Assembly: GCA_001007665.1 (NCBI GenBank)
Contig: JXQG01000005.1
Span: forward strand, 1 to 54,796
Length of the DNA stretch: 54,796 bases
From: Candidatus Synechococcus spongiarum SP3
Lineage (GTDB): Bacteria; Cyanobacteriota; Cyanobacteriia; PCC-6307; Cyanobiaceae
Direction of reading: 5' to 3'
Part shown: in pieces, positions 9,891-18,398 of the stretch
How positions within the stretch are numbered: the stretch's first letter is position 1
Layout of the letters: every line of letters starts with the position of its first letter
Made by a program: the position numbers and the translations under genes
The notes under the pieces: model-generated
Databases searched by the model: none
Told to the model about the DNA's origin: nothing
The model's input: the letters and a program-made list of their open reading frames with translations, nothing else

Positions 9891-10075
9891 ATGGCCCGCT
9901 CCCTTATGCTGGGGCACGGCTTGATCCGTCGTGCCCAAATCCTTCTGGTCTGTGCCGAAGGAGGGCCCCAGGTGGAAATTGCCAAGGGACTGGGCGTCAG
10001 CAAGATGATGGTCAGCAAACAGCGCCGTCGCTTTCACCACCGGGGCATCAAAGAACTCCAGGACCAACAACCATC
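9891..10075 (+). mobile_element. IS630-type transposase remnant (N-terminal HTH only)
   Basis: From the ATG at 9891 about 60 residues match the helix-turn-helix N-terminus of IS630-family transposases: LIRRAQILLVCAEGGPQVEI, then AKGLGVSKMMVSKQRRRFHH and RGIKELQDQQ. The frame then runs into sequence antisense to the neighbouring ATPase pseudogene. The DDE catalytic domain is absent. The junction near 10070-10090 coincides with the point where the ATPase loses its 3' end, so an insertion followed by deletion is the simplest reading. The 177 bases between this and the glycosyltransferase start show nothing I recognise. Confidence 0.72.
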
Positions 10076-11603
10076 ATCCAGGATCCTGCTACTACTGTAT
10101 TGCTTTTTGCTGTCTCGCCGAAGCAGTCTGGCAAATCCATCGAGAAGCCTCATGAGGTTCCGGGTCTGCAGAGCAGCACTCTCCATATCCGCGCCTTCGG
10201 AAATGGTCTGGTGGAGCGCCCTTACACCCCGCTCTACCTCGTGAAATACCATAGACAAGTTCAGGCCGGACATTCCCGCAGCCAGAAGGATGTCCTGCAT
10301 GTTTTGGTAGCCCTGCTCAATCTTTGCAACATGGCTCTCGAACTTCTCTTGTACACCTTTTCGCTTGAGTTCACGCCGCAGTTCCTGTATCGGCTTCTCA
10401 ATCCTTGCTGACACAGGATCTTCTGCTTTTTTCGTCAGCTTTCGGATACGCTCCTTGTCCAGTTGTCGTTTCACCTCAAGGGCAGCAAGTGCGCCAAGAG
10501 CGATACAACACAATTGCTGACAGGCTTTGTTGTCAATGAAAGCTTCTCGATTGGTCTTTCCGATAAGTTCAGCCGATTCTTTCAGAGACAGATGGATGGC
10601 CCCCAGGATGATATTGCGGCTGATCCGCCGTGTCGGCACGTTCACTCGGCACAAGTCAAGACCAAGCCAGTCGTTTCCCTGCTTGTCATAGTTGTAGATC
10701 CGGATGCCGTCGCGGTAGACACGTATTTCCCCTATTTCATCCAGATACTTTTCCAGCAGTTGAGTATTGGGTGTCCGTTGACGAATATCTCGATCCCGAT
10801 CATAGACATAAGAACTCCTCGGTGACAGGTCCAATATCTTTGAAGTCTGTCTTATCTGCAACAACCTTCTCTGAACCCGGCGGGAACTGTAACCTGTCAC
10901 CGGGCTTCGAGCGGACTTTTCTACCATCAAGGGCCAACCCTGGAACTTGGCGGAATTTGTAGGTCCAGTTGAAAGCCTCGCCCTCGGCCTGGAGGTAATC
11001 TGATTGTGCAGACGCCTTACCTCACCACGCGACCAGCCGGTCCGCAACTGCCGGATTCAATCCTGGCGCCTGTCCGGTTGTCAAAGAACATTTTGGGACG
11101 CCGGACCTGTATCGTTACAGGCGCGTCATCCAGAAACTGCTCGCTGAGCAGCTTGCTCCAGTCAATTTCCACGACACACTCGTCTGCATCCTGAGCCCGT
11201 GCTACCAGGGTGATGTGGTTCCCGAGCTTGTGGACAGCGAATCTCTGCCCAGGTCCTTTTCTCCGAGCGAAAGACGCTGGTGCTTTGCAGCCCTCGCGTC
11301 GGACAGGCGTTGCTTCTGGCGATGAATCATCCTCTGGGATCAGCCAGGCTGAGCGGAGCCTCTCTACTGTCATGCCCTCACCGTCGTCCTCAACCGTCGT
11401 CCTCGATGGTAATTCCGGGCTCAATGCTCTGACCCGGGACCAATGGTCACGACAATCTTGTTTGCATCTGCGTCATATGTATTCTTGACCAGTTTGAAGA
11501 CCGCCAACCGGGCGCTACCGATCAACTCATCTCCGATCAACTGGAGCAACCTGGCCCGCGGTTCGAACGGCTGCTGAAATTCGCTCAGAACACGGTCGCT
11601 CAA
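10076..11603 (-). pseudogene. Decayed GHKL ATPase / histidine-kinase-like protein
   Basis: Three consecutive frames on the minus strand form one broken protein. 11603-11421: LLQLIGDELIGSARLAVFKL then VKNTYDADANKIVV, the N-box of a HATPase_c_3 domain. 11424-11017: VEDDGEGMTVERLRSAWL (G1 box) and FAVHKLGNHITLVARA (G2 region). 11047-10076: RVYRDGIRIYNYD, DWLGLDLCRVNVPTRRIS, and an H-box-like MVFHEVERGVRALH followed by helices. The C-terminal ATPase expected after the H-box is missing at the IS630 junction. A 13-base tandem duplication at 11380-11404 explains one frameshift. The start is a TTG at 11603 with AAGGAG upstream. Proteins of this build often sit in accessory or defence regions. Confidence 0.7.
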
Positions 11604-11888
11604 GGGTGCTCCTTCTCGGGATTGTCCACTGCCTGGTCAGGTCCTGGAAAACCTGGCATCTCCTCCAATCCATAGGTTGTTCCAACTCAGTCATAGCCCG
11701 GAAGATCGGAAATCTCCCAGTCCTGCAGGGACTGGACACCTCAAGAAGTCATCATGTCCATTTGGGGAAGATCCCTAAGACCATGCCGGCCATGGCATGA
11801 ACAGGACACTGAACCTCACGGGCCCTGATGCCATTGGCTCTGGTGGAGCAGGAAGCTGCCGCATGACCCACTTGGGGGCGCTTTTTCA
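11604..11888. other. 285-base gap between ATPase pseudogene and rpmA
   Basis: Only short open stretches are present on either strand. A minus-strand stretch beginning MTELEQPMDWRRCQVFQDLT ends about at the start of the ATPase pseudogene and could be the tail of a lost upstream gene, but I cannot assign it. No clear terminator for rpmA is visible. Confidence 0.3.
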
Positions 11889-12170
11889 TCAGGCCCCAAA
11901 CGGCCCCTGACCGGGCACCACCCGAACCCGTTTGCGGCAGGTGCCTTTGCGGCGAATGGTCTGGAAGCCAACGATGCCGTCCACCAGCGCAAAGAGGGTG
12001 TCGTCCCGTCCGCGGCCCACGTTCTCGCCGGGAAGGATAGCCGTGCCCCGTTGGCGGATCAGGATGGATCCCGCAGGGACCCGTTCACCGCCGTAACGCT
12101 TGACGCCAAGGCGCTTGGCGTTGGAATCCCGGCCGTTGCGGGTGGAGCCGGTGCCTTTCTTGTGGGCCAT
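11889..12170 (-). CDS. rpmA: 50S ribosomal protein L27
   Basis: Large-subunit protein whose N-terminal tail reaches the peptidyl-transferase centre. The 93-residue sequence begins [20 protein letters not shown] and continues [20 protein letters not shown], the family signature. It lies 41 bases downstream of rplU on the same strand, the usual two-gene operon. Confidence 0.98.
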   Translation of the reverse strand: MAHKKGTGSTRNGRDSNAKRLGVKRYGGERVPAGSILIRQRGTAILPGENVGRGRDDTLFALVDGIVGFQTIRRKGTCRKRVRVVPGQGPFGA

Positions 12171-12211
12171 GGAACTGCAAAAGAAGAGTGAAGGAGGGTT
12201 GGGATGCGGTC

Positions 12212-12628
12212 TCAGACAAGGGGCTCACCCGCCACGGTGACGGAATCCACCCGCACGCGGGTGAGGGCCTGACGATGCCCGCGCTTGCTGCGGGTTTTCT
12301 TCTTGCGGCGCATCTTGTAGACGACGAGCTTGGGGCCACGGCGATGGGCCAGAACCGTCAGGTTGATCCGCCCCCCCTCCACGTAGGGGGTCCCCACGGT
12401 GACCCCGGCGCTGGAACGCACCATGAGCACCTGATCCAGCCGCAAGGTGTCGTCCACGGCGGCATCAAGGCGGTCCAGATCGTAGTAGCGCCCAGGCTGG
12501 AGCCAGAATTGCTTGCCACAGGCCTCAGCAATGGCGTAGATGCCAACGGGGGCAGGGGCAGGGGCTGGAGAAGGTTCCGTGGCGGTTGCGTTGTCGTTGC
12601 CCGACGGAGAAGCTGAGGATGAAGACAT
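12212..12628 (-). CDS. rplU: 50S ribosomal protein L21 with an N-terminal extension
   Basis: Binds 23S rRNA together with L20. From the ATG at 12628 the product is 138 residues. The L21 core starts near residue 28 ([20 protein letters not shown]) and includes [20 protein letters not shown] and [16 protein letters not shown]. The first ~27 residues are Ser-rich and then Pro/Ala-rich ([10 protein letters not shown]), unlike compact bacterial L21. A GTG/ATG further upstream is open, but the added residues look non-native. Divergent from kaiA. Confidence 0.95.
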   Translation of the reverse strand: MSSSSASPSGNDNATATEPSPAPAPAPVGIYAIAEACGKQFWLQPGRYYDLDRLDAAVDDTLRLDQVLMVRSSAGVTVGTPYVEGGRINLTVLAHRRGPKLVVYKMRRKKKTRSKRGHRQALTRVRVDSVTVAGEPLV

Positions 12629-12752
12629 GGAGGAGAATGGCGCAGTTTGGCTGGGCTCGCGGACAAGTCCCAATTGCAAACCAAACGTGCTGACCGGCAA
12701 AAGAGGAGTCTACATGACTAGGGTTGACCCGTCCACAGTTGCTGTGACCTTG

Positions 12753-12779
12753 GTCCTGGCCAGTTTTGTCCTGGCCAGT
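12753..12779 (+). repeat. Two 12-base direct repeats upstream of kaiA
   Basis: GTCCTGGCCAGT occurs at 12753-12764 and again at 12768-12779 (period 15), ending 14 bases before the kaiA ATG. The 165-base rplU-kaiA intergenic region should contain both divergent promoters, so this could be a regulator site or a small duplication. No -10/-35 pair is convincing by eye. Confidence 0.5.
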
Positions 12780-12793
12780 GGAGTGTTAAGGAA

Positions 12794-13177
12794 ATGGTCG
12801 AACGTAATCGTCGCGATTTTCTGTGCAACCTGAGCGAGCCCGGCAAGCAGGAGTTGCTGCAGGGCCTCAAGCGCCACGACCAAGTTCTGCTGAGGGGCTA
12901 CTTTGGCCAGGCAGACGCTGCAGAAGAGAAGCTGGAGCACTTTGTCTCCGCTGTGTTCTCTGCGGACGTGCCAGCCCAACTGCTGGTAAAGATCCACATT
13001 CAGGTCATGGACCAGTTGGCCGCCCAACTCAAAATGGAAGGGCACAGCACTGCGTTCCTGAAGGATTACCGGTTGGCCCTCGTTGAAGTCATGGCACGCT
13101 TGACGGAGAGGCACCGCAACGCCATGGCCGTGGATCCATCCAGTTTCCAGCCGACCAGATCCCCCGAAACCGCTTGA
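12794..13177 (+). CDS. kaiA: Circadian clock protein KaiA, C-terminal domain only
   Basis: KaiA stimulates KaiC autophosphorylation by binding its C-terminal tail. This version is 127 residues and contains only the four-helix C-terminal domain: [40 protein letters not shown], and [20 protein letters not shown]. The N-terminal pseudo-receiver domain (about 180 residues in S. elongatus) is absent, and the 165 bases to rplU cannot hold it. AAGG at 12788 supports the ATG at 12794. The stop overlaps the kaiB start (TGATG). Short KaiA forms are known in Nostoc-type cyanobacteria. Confidence 0.93.
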   Translation: MVERNRRDFLCNLSEPGKQELLQGLKRHDQVLLRGYFGQADAAEEKLEHFVSAVFSADVPAQLLVKIHIQVMDQLAAQLKMEGHSTAFLKDYRLALVEVMARLTERHRNAMAVDPSSFQPTRSPETA

Positions 13178-13509
13178 TGAGCCCTCGCAAAACCTACATT
13201 CTCAAGCTTTACGTGGCGGGTAACACACCCAACTCCATGCGAGCGCTCAAAACTCTGCGGGACATCCTGGAAACAGAGTTCAAGGGCGTCTATGCGCTTA
13301 AGGTGATCGACGTGCTGAAAAACCCCCAGCTTGCCGAAGAGGACAAAATCCTGGCCACACCCACGTTGGCAAAGATTTTGCCCCCCCCGGTGCGACGCAT
13401 TATCGGCGATCTCTCGGACCGCCAGCGGGTTCTCATTGGTCTGGACCTCCTCTTCGAGGAGTTGACGAACGAGGATATGTTGCATTCTGACTCAGAAGAG
13501 GCAATCTGA
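13177..13509 (+). CDS. kaiB: Circadian clock protein KaiB
   Basis: Fold-switching thioredoxin-like protein that binds the KaiC CI ring, sequesters KaiA and signals to output kinases. The 110-residue product has the family core: [60 protein letters not shown] and [15 protein letters not shown]. The acidic C-terminal tail is typical. ATG at 13177 overlaps the kaiA stop by one base; kaiC starts 4 bases after its stop. Confidence 0.98.
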   Translation: MSPRKTYILKLYVAGNTPNSMRALKTLRDILETEFKGVYALKVIDVLKNPQLAEEDKILATPTLAKILPPPVRRIIGDLSDRQRVLIGLDLLFEELTNEDMLHSDSEEAI

Positions 13510-13513
13510 GGCC

Positions 13514-15067
13514 ATGATCAGTCAGCTGTCCTCCCTACCGGATCCCCGCAGTCAGGGATTCGGCCATGTTCAGAAGGTCCCCACCGGCATTGAGGGCTTT
13601 GACGATATCTGCCATGGGGGACTGCCTACGGGTCGCGCCACCCTCATTAGCGGCACCTCCGGCACGGGTAAGACCGTGTTCTCCCTCCACTTTCTCTACA
13701 ACGGGATCAAACAGTTCGGGGAGCCGGGAATCTTTGTCACCTTCGAGGAGTCGCCCATTGACATCCTGCGCAATGCCAGCAGCTTCGGCTGGTCGCTCCA
13801 GGACCTGGTGCAGCAGGACAAGCTCTTTGTTCTGGATGCCTCGCCGAACCCGGAAGGCCAGGATATGGCAGGCAGCTTTGACCTGTCCGGTCTGATTGAG
13901 CGCATCAACTACGCCATCCGCAAGTACAAGGCCAAGCGGGTGGCCATTGATTCCGTGACAGCGGTCTTTCAGCAGTACGACGCTGTCTCGGTGGTGCGCC
14001 TGGAAGTGTTCCGCATGATCGCCCGGCTCAAGGAAATCGGGGTGACCACGGTGATGACCACGGAACGCATTGACGAGTACGGTCCTATCGCCCGTTACGG
14101 CGTGGAGGAATTTGTCTCCGACAACGTAGTCATCCTGCGCAACGTTCTGGAGGGGGAGCGGCGCCGGCGCACCTGTGAGATCCTCAAGCTGCGGGGCACC
14201 AGCCACATGAAGGGGGAGTTCCCCTTCACCATTGGGGTGCAAGGGATCAATATTTTTGCCCTGGGGGCCATGCGGCTCACGTCCCGCTCCTCCAACACAC
14301 GCATCAGCTCGGGGATCCCCCACCTGGACGAAATGTGCGGCGGCGGCTTTTTCAAAGACTCCATCATCCTGGCCACCGGACCGACAGGAACCGGCAAAAC
14401 ACTGCTGGTGAGCAAGTTCCTGGAAGATGCGTACCGGATGAAAGAACGGGCCATCCTCTTTGCCTACGAGGAATCCCGTGCTCAGTTGATGCGCAACGCC
14501 ACCAGCTGGGGCATGGACTTTGAGCAGATGGAGAAAAACGGACTCATCAAGATCATTTGCGCCTACCCCGAATCAACGGGTCTGGAGGATCACCTTCAGA
14601 TCATCAAGACCGCCATTGAGCAATTCAAACCCACCCGGATGGCCATTGACTCCCTCTCCGCTCTGGCACGGGGCGTGAGTCAAAACGCCTTTCGCCAGTT
14701 CGTCATTGGCGTCACCGGCTACGTGAAGCAGGAGGAAATTACCGGGCTGTTCACCAACACCTCCGAAGAGTTCATGGGCAGCCACTCCATCACCGACTCC
14801 CACATCTCCACCATCACCGATTCCATCCTGCTGCTGCAGTACGTGGAGATCCGTGGTGAAATGTCGCGGGCCATCAACGTGTTCAAGATGCGTGGCTCCT
14901 GGCATGACAGAGGCATCCGTGAGTTCCTCATCAGCGGTACGGGCGCCGAGATCAAGGACTCCTTCAAGGACTTTGAGCGGATCATCAGCGGGATCCCCAG
15001 TCGGATCAGTGATAATGAGCGCCAAAGCCTTGGCCGCATTGTCAGCCTGAGCGACGCCGGGGAATGA
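13514..15067 (+). CDS. kaiC: Circadian clock ATPase/autokinase KaiC
   Basis: Central oscillator protein, a hexamer with two RecA-like domains. The 517-residue sequence has Walker A sites SGTSGTGKT (46-54, CI) and GPTGTGKT (289-296, CII) with catalytic Glu pairs at 78-79 and 319-320. The CII phosphorylation motif SHISTITDS is intact; Ser432 and Thr433 correspond to Ser431/Thr432 of S. elongatus. The C-terminal A-loop/tail for KaiA binding is present. The last 26 bases overlap the end of convergent nblS. All catalytic features are retained despite the short KaiA. Confidence 0.99.
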   Translation: MISQLSSLPDPRSQGFGHVQKVPTGIEGFDDICHGGLPTGRATLISGTSGTGKTVFSLHFLYNGIKQFGEPGIFVTFEESPIDILRNASSFGWSLQDLVQQDKLFVLDASPNPEGQDMAGSFDLSGLIERINYAIRKYKAKRVAIDSVTAVFQQYDAVSVVRLEVFRMIARLKEIGVTTVMTTERIDEYGPIARYGVEEFVSDNVVILRNVLEGERRRRTCEILKLRGTSHMKGEFPFTIGVQGINIFALGAMRLTSRSSNTRISSGIPHLDEMCGGGFFKDSIILATGPTGTGKTLLVSKFLEDAYRMKERAILFAYEESRAQLMRNATSWGMDFEQMEKNGLIKIICAYPESTGLEDHLQIIKTAIEQFKPTRMAIDSLSALARGVSQNAFRQFVIGVTGYVKQEEITGLFTNTSEEFMGSHSITDSHISTITDSILLLQYVEIRGEMSRAINVFKMRGSWHDRGIREFLISGTGAEIKDSFKDFERIISGIPSRISDNERQSLGRIVSLSDAGE

Positions 15068-17078
15068 TTGTGGTGTCGTTGGCGGTGTCCGCCTGGGCCC
15101 GCTCCGCCAGCAGGGCCAGCTCATCGTCGTCGCTCCCCTCCAAGGACAGTTCGAACCAGAACGTGGTTCCCACACCGGGCTTGCTCACCAGCTTGGGGAC
15201 ACTGCCCTGCTTTTCCATGATGTTGCGCACAATGGCCAGGCCAAGGCCGGTCCCCTGTTCCGTATGGACCGTATTCTCCGCCCGGTAGAACCGCTCAAAG
15301 ATCTGGGCCTGATCCAAATCGTTCATCCCGCATCCCGTATCGGACACCTCCACCCGCAACCGGGGCAGCCGGGAGGTGATGTCGTTGATGGTGACGACGG
15401 TGCTCAGATCGGGGACCGCGCAGCAATCGGGCCAGAGATAGGCCCGGAGGCAGACAGCACCGCCAGACGGCGTAAATTTGAGCGCATTACCCACCAGGTT
15501 GTCCAGCACTTGCAGCAGAAGATCAAAGTTGGCCTGAACCCGGGGGAGGCCGGGCTCCACCTCGCAGAGCAGCCGCACCCCCTTGTCGGATGCATTGAGT
15601 CGGTAGTTGCGCAGGGTCTGCTCCAGGGCCGGTCGCAACTCCATGGGTTCAAAACGAAACTCCTGACCGGACTCCAGGCGGGAAAGATCCAGAACGTCAT
15701 TGACTAGTCGGGTCAGACGATCGGTTTCCGCATTGGCGGTGGCCAGGAATTCGCTGCGCTCCTCATCGCTGATTTGCGCCCACAAGTCATGGAGGGTTTC
15801 CACGTAGGTCTTGATGTTGAACAGCGGCGTCCGCAACTCGTGGGACACGTTGCTGATGAAGCGGCTTTTGGCTGCATTGAGCTCCACCTCACGGCTCAGG
15901 TCCTGCAGGGTGACGGTGACACCCTTGAGGGCGCTACTCCCGGGATCCGTGTCCGCAACCGCCACCAGCACAATGCGTAAGGTGCGGATGGGGGAACCGA
16001 AGCTGCAACGGATGTCCCGGGTGCCATGTTCACCCGCCAACACCTGCTGCAGCGCTTCTCCCACATCCATCAGCAGGGATTCAGGCAACAGATTGACCAG
16101 CGGCTCGCCCACCAGCTTGCGGGCCTCCCAACGGAACAATCGCTGGGACGTGGGGTTGGCCAGCACCACACAACCCCGGTCGTCAAGAAGCATGGCCCCA
16201 TCCGCCATGGTGGCAATGAGGGACTGCTGCTGGGCCTGGGCCACCTCCAGTTCTTTATTGGCCACCTTCAGTTCCTCGACGTTGGCCGCCTTGTACACCT
16301 CCAGTTGGCTGGCCATGGCATTGAATCCCTCCAGCAGCTCCCCCAACTCACCGCCCATGGGCAATGCAATACGGGTGGAAAATTGGCCAGCGGTGATTTT
16401 GCGCACCCCGTGGAGCAGTTCCTTGATGGGATGGGTGATGGTGAGGGCATTGAAGACAGCTCCCAGAATCACCAGCACCCAGATGGCAATAAACACGGCA
16501 ATGGTCACCTTGCGGGTCAAGGCTGCGGTATTGAGAACCACTTCATTGGGGTTGAGACCCAGAGCTACGACACCAAGGCGTTCCCCATTGGCCATCAAGG
16601 GCACGAACACGTCCGTGACCTGCCCATCAGGGGACAGGTGCTGACGCACCAGAGGATCTCCGAGGTGGTCGTAGATGCTGTCCGGCAATTCCAGGCGGCG
16701 CCGCAAGAGCAGAGTGCTGTCTTCGTCCGTGTTGGCGATGGGCAGGCTCAGGTAAATCACCCCATCGGGGTCGGCAAACAGGATGTAGCGGATACTGTTG
16801 CTCTGCCGCCAGAAGCGGCTGGCCACGGTAATCAACTGACGATCCTGTCCTTCCGCCACCAGGGACGTCACGTTGGCAGCCAGCAACAGGCCCACGTCTC
16901 GGGCATAGCGGGTGTCGCTGAGACGGGCATCCGCCTGAATGGAGGACAGAGAGAAGAACGTGAGCCCCGTGATGATGAGGCTCACCACAAGGGTGGACAG
17001 GGCCAGCAGCTTGGCCTGGAGCGTGAACTCCGACCACCACTGCCGCAGTGCAGTCAGCAGAGCTTTCAGGATGTCCAT
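15042..17078 (-). CDS. nblS: Sensor histidine kinase NblS (DspA/Hik33 type)
   Basis: Essential cyanobacterial kinase responding to high light, redox and nutrient stress. The 678-residue protein has membrane segments at about 22-47 and 190-213 flanking a periplasmic sensor, a HAMP domain (about 213-265), a short coiled coil, a PAS domain (about 283-385), the H-box SRFISNVSHELRTPLFNIK, N-box NLVGNALKFTPSG, G1 DTGCGM and G2 GTGLGLAIV. It lies 15 bases downstream of the purD remnant on the same strand, a conserved neighbour in marine Synechococcus. Confidence 0.95.
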   Translation of the reverse strand: MDILKALLTALRQWWSEFTLQAKLLALSTLVVSLIITGLTFFSLSSIQADARLSDTRYARDVGLLLAANVTSLVAEGQDRQLITVASRFWRQSNSIRYILFADPDGVIYLSLPIANTDEDSTLLLRRRLELPDSIYDHLGDPLVRQHLSPDGQVTDVFVPLMANGERLGVVALGLNPNEVVLNTAALTRKVTIAVFIAIWVLVILGAVFNALTITHPIKELLHGVRKITAGQFSTRIALPMGGELGELLEGFNAMASQLEVYKAANVEELKVANKELEVAQAQQQSLIATMADGAMLLDDRGCVVLANPTSQRLFRWEARKLVGEPLVNLLPESLLMDVGEALQQVLAGEHGTRDIRCSFGSPIRTLRIVLVAVADTDPGSSALKGVTVTLQDLSREVELNAAKSRFISNVSHELRTPLFNIKTYVETLHDLWAQISDEERSEFLATANAETDRLTRLVNDVLDLSRLESGQEFRFEPMELRPALEQTLRNYRLNASDKGVRLLCEVEPGLPRVQANFDLLLQVLDNLVGNALKFTPSGGAVCLRAYLWPDCCAVPDLSTVVTINDITSRLPRLRVEVSDTGCGMNDLDQAQIFERFYRAENTVHTEQGTGLGLAIVRNIMEKQGSVPKLVSKPGVGTTFWFELSLEGSDDDELALLAERAQADTANDTTIIPRRRSG

Positions 17079-17093
17079 GACGTGGTGCTTGCC

Positions 17094-17538
17094 CTACTGC
17101 AGTGCTTCTCGAAGCCGACGCACCTGGTGACCAATGTCGGACCGGACGGTTTTGTCAGCATAGTCAACGTGGCCCAAGCGATGAGAGTTGCTTGGGCCAG
17201 GCTTTGCTGGCCTCCAGTTGGGACCCGTCAGCGCCAGGGCCAAACACCGTCAGGCTGTGGGCACGCAGATCATCCGCCAGCCCTGCGGCCAGAGGCGCCT
17301 CGGGGCCAATGGCCACCAGCGTGACGGCCTCGTCTCGACAAAGCCTGAGAATTCCCGTTCTATCGGCTGCGGTCACCGACGCCACGACAATGGCCGCGGA
17401 CCCTTCTGTTGCAGCACTGACCATGCCCCCGTTACCTGGCGCCACCCCAACCACCTGGACGCCTGGATGTCTGGCCAAAGCCCAGGCCAGGGAATGTTCA
17501 CGACCACCCGGGCCCATCACCAGGATGTTTGCAGTCAT
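17094..17538 (-). pseudogene. purD: purD with large internal deletion (phosphoribosylamine-glycine ligase)
   Basis: The N-terminal ~118 residues are normal PurD: ANILVMGPGGREHSLAWALA, VGVAPGNGG, AIGPEAPLAAGLADDL and GSQLEASKAW. The frame then ends in a TGA near 17164. In another frame immediately after, LGHVDYADKTVRSDIGHQVR RLREALQ (17165-17094) is the normal PurD C-terminus. About 280 central residues (ATP-grasp core) are missing compared with the usual ~430. The product cannot be a functional ligase. Either purD is supplied elsewhere, the cell needs external purines, or the junction is an assembly error. Confidence 0.85.
17170..17199. repeat. Perfect 10-bp inverted repeat at the purD deletion junction
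   Basis: TGGCCCAAGC at 17170-17179 and its exact reverse complement at 17190-17199, separated by 10 bases. One arm lies in the last recognisable N-terminal codons (AWPKQ), the other in the first recognisable C-terminal codons (LGH). No T-run follows, so a terminator role is unlikely. Confidence 0.85.
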
Positions 17539-17615
17539 GGATTTGCCGTCTTCAGCGGATGAGTGGTAACGCTTCCCCTTAGCTTGGTCTGCCCGACCAG
17601 AGGCTACATGTGCTG

Positions 17616-18398
17616 ATGATGGATACCCCAACCCTTGCGCTTGGCCCCCTGCTCCATGAGGGGAAGGCCAAGAGATTGTATGCAACAGCCGATCCCCGGC
17701 TTTGTGCTGTGGAGTTCAAGGACACGGCGACAGCATCCAATGGTCGACATCAGGTCCGCTTGCCTGGTAAAGGCAAGCTCAACTGCCAGATTTCATCCCA
17801 TCTCTTCACACTTCTGGAGCAAGCGGGGCTGCCCACCCATTTCCGGGGACTCCTGGGAGATGGGTGGATGCTGGTCCAGCCCCTGCGGATGATTCCCCTG
17901 GAAGTGGTCTTGCGGAACCGGGCGGCGGGCTCTCTGCTGCGGCAGCTTCCCACCGTCCCGGGGCAGCCGCTGGAGCCACCGCTGTTGGACCTTTATTTCA
18001 AGGATGACGCCTTGGGGGATCCCTTCCTCAGCGAGGCCAGGCTGGACAGGTTGAACGTCGTCACCTCACAGGAGCGGATTCAACTGGAGACCATGGCCCG
18101 TCAGGTGAACAGCGCCTTGCATCAGGCCTTGGGGCGTCTTGACCTGGATCTGGTGGACCTGAAGCTGGAGTTTGGCCGGGACGGCTCGGGTCGGCTCCAG
18201 TTGGCCGATGAGCTCAGCCCGGACAACTGCCGTCTCTGGGATCAGCGGCAGAGCCCCGACAGCCCGGGGCGTATTCTGGACAAAGACAGATTTCGTCAGG
18301 GCCTTGGTGGACTGGTTGATGCCTACAAGGAGGTCAGCCAACGCATCCAGGCGCTTGGTCTCAAGCCCCAACACCATGGCTCTAGGGTCAGGTTATGA
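17616..18398 (+). CDS. purC: Phosphoribosylaminoimidazole-succinocarboxamide synthase
   Basis: Purine synthesis step joining CAIR and aspartate with ATP. The 260-residue protein has LLHEGKAKRLYATADP, VEFKDTATA (the usual FKD motif), PLEVVLRNRAAGSLLRQ, PLLDLYFKDDALGDP, DLKLEFGRDGSGRLQLADEL and SPDNCRLWD with ILDKDRFRQGLG. A GTG at 17610 and ATGs at 17616 and 17619 are possible starts; the first ATG is chosen. Divergent from the purD remnant. The stop overlaps the bamA start (ATGA). Confidence 0.96.
   Translation: MMDTPTLALGPLLHEGKAKRLYATADPRLCAVEFKDTATASNGRHQVRLPGKGKLNCQISSHLFTLLEQAGLPTHFRGLLGDGWMLVQPLRMIPLEVVLRNRAAGSLLRQLPTVPGQPLEPPLLDLYFKDDALGDPFLSEARLDRLNVVTSQERIQLETMARQVNSALHQALGRLDLDLVDLKLEFGRDGSGRLQLADELSPDNCRLWDQRQSPDSPGRILDKDRFRQGLGGLVDAYKEVSQRIQALGLKPQHHGSRVRL

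Noticed and set aside
16026-17324. Long plus-strand open frame (432 codons) opposite nblS and purD
   Set aside because: His/Gln-rich shadow; nblS has complete kinase motifs on the other strand.
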